Shown: piece by piece, positions 60,414 through 64,000 of the stretch
Layout: each line of letters begins with the position of its first letter
Numbering within the stretch: position 1 is the first letter of the stretch
Assembly: GCF_964340395.1 (NCBI RefSeq)
Contig: NC_135553.1
Location: forward strand, 2,143,501 to 2,207,500
Direction: 5' to 3'
Source: Glandiceps talaboti
Lineage: Eukaryota; Hemichordata; Enteropneusta; Spengelidae
DNA: 64,000 nt
Made by a program: the position numbers and the translations under genes
The notes under the pieces: model-generated
Told to the model about the DNA's origin: nothing
The model's database searches: none
Seen by the model: the letters and a program-made list of their open reading frames with translations, nothing else

Positions 60414-60847
60414 TGTACTAGTTAGTAGCTTCAACAGTGAAGAGGGACATGTTCAACTTCAAACAGAGAAATTGTCATTTAGCAAAATGTATTCATTCAT
60501 AGCTTGTTGTTGTAAGCAATGAGGTGGCATGACCACCTTCCTGTTGTCACAGAATGCTTTTTCAAGTTCATTACCACAGGAAGTTTCTCAAGTTCATTAC
60601 CACAGCTAGGTGTTATGGTAAGTGCTTCCTTACTGGATACATTATTAGTGGTCCACAGTCTTTGTTCCCCTCCTTTTGTAATACTTAAATGAACTATTTG
60701 GTCAATTCAATTTGACATCACAACATGCACTAACATGTTGCTGTACCCTTTTGAATGTTCTAAATGATTGAAATAGTTTCAAGTAAAAATTGTAATGATA
60801 TGCAAAGTAAAAGTCTACAGTGACAGAGCATGGACAGGAGAAGCGTC

Positions 60848-60900
60848 AGTGTGTGTGGGGGTGGGGTGGGGGTGGGGTGGGGGGAACACACACATGTATG
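60848..60900 (+). repeat. G-rich quadruplex-prone tract flanked by GTGTG and CACAC
   Basis: GTGTGTGGGGGTGGGGTGGG and further G runs, then AACACACACATG. The flanks can pair and the G runs fit a quadruplex pattern. Confidence 0.75.
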
Positions 60901-62400
60901 TGTTAGTAGTATCATGAAGGCATAGGTGTTGGAGCTGGAATGTTGACCATGGTTGAAGATGGAAATAAAGTTTGCACCCTCCCACCTACTCAACCATTGT
61001 AATCACAGACAAGTTGACATTCAGCAAGTCATCTGAGGTGTAATGGTTGTTATTGATCTGTGATTTGGAACAATAGAACAGATTATGCTAATTAGGCAGT
61101 CTTTGTAAACAAATCTGTACTAGGAGAAAAGAGTGTCTTGACCTAGTCTCTCTAGGGATTGTGGCCCAGTCCTGGCCCAGTCTAGCTGCTAGACTCTCAA
61201 TTCTGCCTCAGACCACAAAATTCTTTTCGTGGTCTGAGATTCTGCTAACTTTAAAAGCAATCACAGGTTGTATAGCACCAAAGGTGATGTCAAGGGCTTG
61301 TGAACCAGAGGTACTGTCATCTTCATCTTTTGTTCAACAACCTTCCAAGTGCAAATCCAGGTCTTACTACAAACTTGGAGTAATTGTCAGTATAATTACT
61401 CCAAGCTATAACATTAACCCTGTCCTTGTTTGTACTTTTGGAAACAACAGTATGATACATAAAGAATGGAAAGGACACCGTAGACAATACAGGGGAAGTC
61501 TTTCCTTGTACAATGTTGAGGAAAGTGTTTGAATATTTGGGAGGGGAAAGGAATATCCATATTCATAAAGTTTTTGACAATGGAATTGATTTACTTGCAT
61601 GTATACCTGTTTGACTAGTCCAGTTATTCTTGTATTGTGTGTAAAGCCAGGAAGTCAGAGTCATAATTTACATTTACATGTACTAATGTGACAGATGGTT
61701 GGTGAAGGAGTCATTATCGTAGTATTAATGGAAAATACTTTACAGTGTTAGGTTGGCGTGATTTGATTGTCTTACAAAAAAATAAAATGAAAGCCCATTC
61801 ACTAAAGAAGAAGGAAAATATTCAATAGTTTCATAAACGAGTATTTGAATAATTGCTGATGTCAAATTATGGTGTTTTTTTGTCTTGTCAGAGAGGGGAA
61901 TCTTATGTTGACTCATCATGGGTTTAGCACAGGCTGATGATGATAATCAGTTTAACAGTATCGTCGTGAGGGAGCCTTCAGTAATTACAAGGGGGAGGGC
62001 CAGGTGAAATCAAGTCCAGTCTGTGGCATAAAATATGACCATCCCCAAGTCTGTTGTGCTAAAAAGTTACCGTCCCTCAATTTCCTTTCTCTAAAATATG
62101 ATGTAAAATATATAATGTAAATGAAATGACACATTAATATAGTACAATCGTAATGGTAAACTAAAGATGCAGGTAAAATGACCAAGTCAATGGAATATAA
62201 ACATAGACCATAAAAAAACGGAATTGTATGTACAAAATAAAAATAATTACAATGAAAAGCCGATAAAAACTTAAAGAAAAGAATGGAGTGATTATGCCAT
62301 GGTGGCTAGGCGCTTATATTTTGATTAGAACTTAATTTCAAATAGATGCGAATAAATTGTGTACTAGTTTTATATCAAAACATTTGAATGAGTAAACCTT

Positions 62401-62792
62401 GAGGGTGCGACAATAGGATAAAACGAAAGATTTGAGAAATTAACTGAATTCGCCACTGGGGGAGATTCCGTATGCTAATTTGCTATACTGAAAGCGAACG
62501 AAAATAAACGTACACATGCGCATCCGGGGTTTATTGTTACAGTTCATTCGGCGAATGCTGTGAGCTAATCTACGTGGTTTCAGTGCAATTTATCAGTAGA
62601 GAGGGTCTTGTCATTTATAGAATTTTTCGTAAATTCCCTCATTTATTTTAGATTGTAGCTCTGTTTTGTCTATCGATTTTGATTGTGATTGAAGAACGGA
62701 GACGGCATTTAGAGCGCGATCGATACACTTGTGAGCGTGATTTCTTGTTCACATCCCATCTGTTTTGTACACTGCCTCTGTTGTTGCGGAAG
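62401..62792 (+). promoter_or_regulatory. Presumed promoter and 5' leader of the downstream gene
   Basis: CpG frequency rises here compared with the preceding kilobases. Visible candidates: CATGCGCATCCGG (62515-62527), partly like an NRF-1 site, and GAAGATGGCGAC over the start codon, like a YY1 site. Start of transcription not determinable. Confidence 0.45.
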
Positions 62793-62981
62793 ATGGCGAC
62801 TGAAGAAGCAACGATAGTTGGACTTGATGGCGGTTTAACGACGGAGAAGACAAAACAACAGGACTTTCTGATTGTCAAAACGATCGAGGGCAAAGCAATA
62901 GACTCCACCGATTCCAGGGAAAACGCAGTGAATGGACGGGACGAGACCGACAACGGAGAGGAAACAAAAAGAGATGAGAAG
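62793..62981 (+). CDS. First coding exon of an unrecognised gene (partial)
   Basis: ATG at 62793 with A at -3 and G at +4 is the first ATG in its frame; 63 codons run to GAG AAG|GTAGGT, phase 0. The peptide begins MATEEATIVGLDGGL and becomes very hydrophilic (Lys, Glu, Asp, Thr), ending GEETKRDEK. It shows no signal peptide, membrane segment or motif I know. CpG content and start context are those of a genuine first exon. The rest of the gene is beyond 64000. Confidence 0.65.
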
Positions 62982-64000
62982 GTAGGTTCTGATGAAACGA
63001 CGGTTACGATCAAACCATCTGGTGTCGCGTGCATCCGACTTCACTTTCTCCAATGATCTTCGCTGTAATGCGACGTATTAAGTTTCCCTACTTAATATTA
63101 TTATTAACTTTTTGCCACTGACATTAATTTTGCTCAAAAAATCGTTCAAAATTCCCTAAATGCAATTATGTGGGTTGTTGATATCAAACGTGAGTATTAA
63201 CGTTATGCACATTGTACACTGTGTGTACATGCACATTGTATGTTGTATGCATATGTTAGGCTTAGGGTATAAATAGAACCGAGTATTGGTTTCAATATTT
63301 TTTTCCATTGGTCCATATGTTTGTCCCATTAGGTCCCGATATTTTCCCTGATGTCATTCATGACCGCACAATATTCTAGATTCGTCGAATATTTTCATCT
63401 AGCTTTTGTGACAGTGAATCTAGAGTAGTCGTGAAATATTGTGCAGCTGTTTGCGATTGATATATTACCTATTTCGTCTGATATTACAGTCGGGCGACCC
63501 CTCTTATCTGACTTTAATTTTATTTTGATACATGCTGGTGAAGACTGAACATACGGAATTATTTTTCCATGCGACATATATTTGTAATTTCTACGGTATT
63601 TTTTTGTCAGTGCTCAAACAAACGAAACCGCGAGTAGTATTTATTTATTGTATTTATACAGAGAGAATGTGTATAAACTGGTAATGAAATTCGGAAAGAG
63701 AAAAAAATGTTTCTAATTAATAATTTATTTTAATGGAAAATTATTACACGTTGAGCAATTGCTTCATATTTCTTGCGCCTTTGAAACACGCGTCTGTGAT
63801 CTATACGTATGTTTAATGGTAGACAGATACAAATAATAACATATTCAATACTTTAGAGAGAGGTCAATTTAAAATCGTTGTTCGAAACGTTGCGACATGT
63901 TGACCTATGGTATACATGTGTGCTTTGTTGAACATGCCGCCTTTGTCTACATGAATGGTGTTATAATGATTGCTATTGTAAATGACATATTTGGAGGCTT
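62982..64000 (+). other. First intron of the unrecognised gene, to the window end
   Basis: Begins GTAGGT. A+T-rich after ~63070; no second exon found before the window ends. Confidence 0.5.

Larger units (their letters stand above)
59231..62400. other. Intergenic region between INTS1 and the next gene
   Basis: No gene supported; the longest open stretch (61161-61532) has no ATG near its start that makes sense and no similarity I recognise. Contains a two-copy 57-bp repeat (60306-60413) and a G-rich tract (60848-60882). Confidence 0.65.

Noticed and set aside
61161-61532. 123-codon plus-strand frame in the intergenic region
   Set aside because: No similarity, no convincing splice sites or start context; flanked by non-coding DNA.

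Overview
The window is a piece of an intron-rich, A+T-rich animal genome: every coding block is split by GT-AG introns, there are no operons, and the introns are loaded with micro- and minisatellites. The encoded proteins resemble vertebrate orthologues closely. An invertebrate deuterostome, perhaps a lancelet, fits best: I recall intronic minisatellites that include the neighbouring splice site being described in amphioxus. The sequence alone does not fix the species.

Layout. (1) 1-8192, minus strand: the first coding exon (7920-8192) of a TMEM184A/B-type membrane protein; everything to its left looks like its first intron. (2) 8193-8665: a short head-to-head intergenic region with a perfect CRE palindrome beside a TATA-like box, probably a shared promoter. 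(3) 8666-58234, plus strand: a complete INTS1 gene (Integrator complex subunit 1). I resolved 47 coding exons with consistent phases, summing to 6636 nt including the stop (2211 codons), close to the roughly 2190 residues of human INTS1. A poly(A) signal lies at 59206-59211. (4) 29374-32118, minus strand, nested in INTS1 intron 16: an intronless 914-residue TRIM-NHL protein (RING, two B-boxes, coiled coil, filamin domain, NHL repeats). (5) 59231-62792: intergenic DNA. (6) 62793-62981, plus strand: the first coding exon of a gene I do not recognise; the rest lies beyond the window.

The most unusual property is that at least eight of the 46 INTS1 introns begin or end in a tandem array whose unit contains the adjacent exon edge and its splice site: donors of exons 2, 8, 22 and 45, acceptors of exons 11, 26, 29 and 36. 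In donor arrays the first copy is the one that fits the conserved protein; in acceptor arrays it is the last. Most decoys would cause a stop or frameshift. Two do not: the exon 22 array (five identical donors spaced 48 nt, phase 0, no stop) and the exon 36 array (an extra acceptor 78 nt upstream, in frame) could produce INTS1 length variants.

INTS1 is the scaffold of the nuclear Integrator complex, which cleaves snRNA and other RNA polymerase II transcripts. TMEM184 and the TRIM-NHL gene have no evident functional link to it. INTS1 and TMEM184A are also near neighbours in human as I recall (7p22), so the head-to-head pair may be an old linkage. Exon boundaries come from reading frame, splice consensus and remembered similarity to human INTS1; no alignment or RNA data were available.
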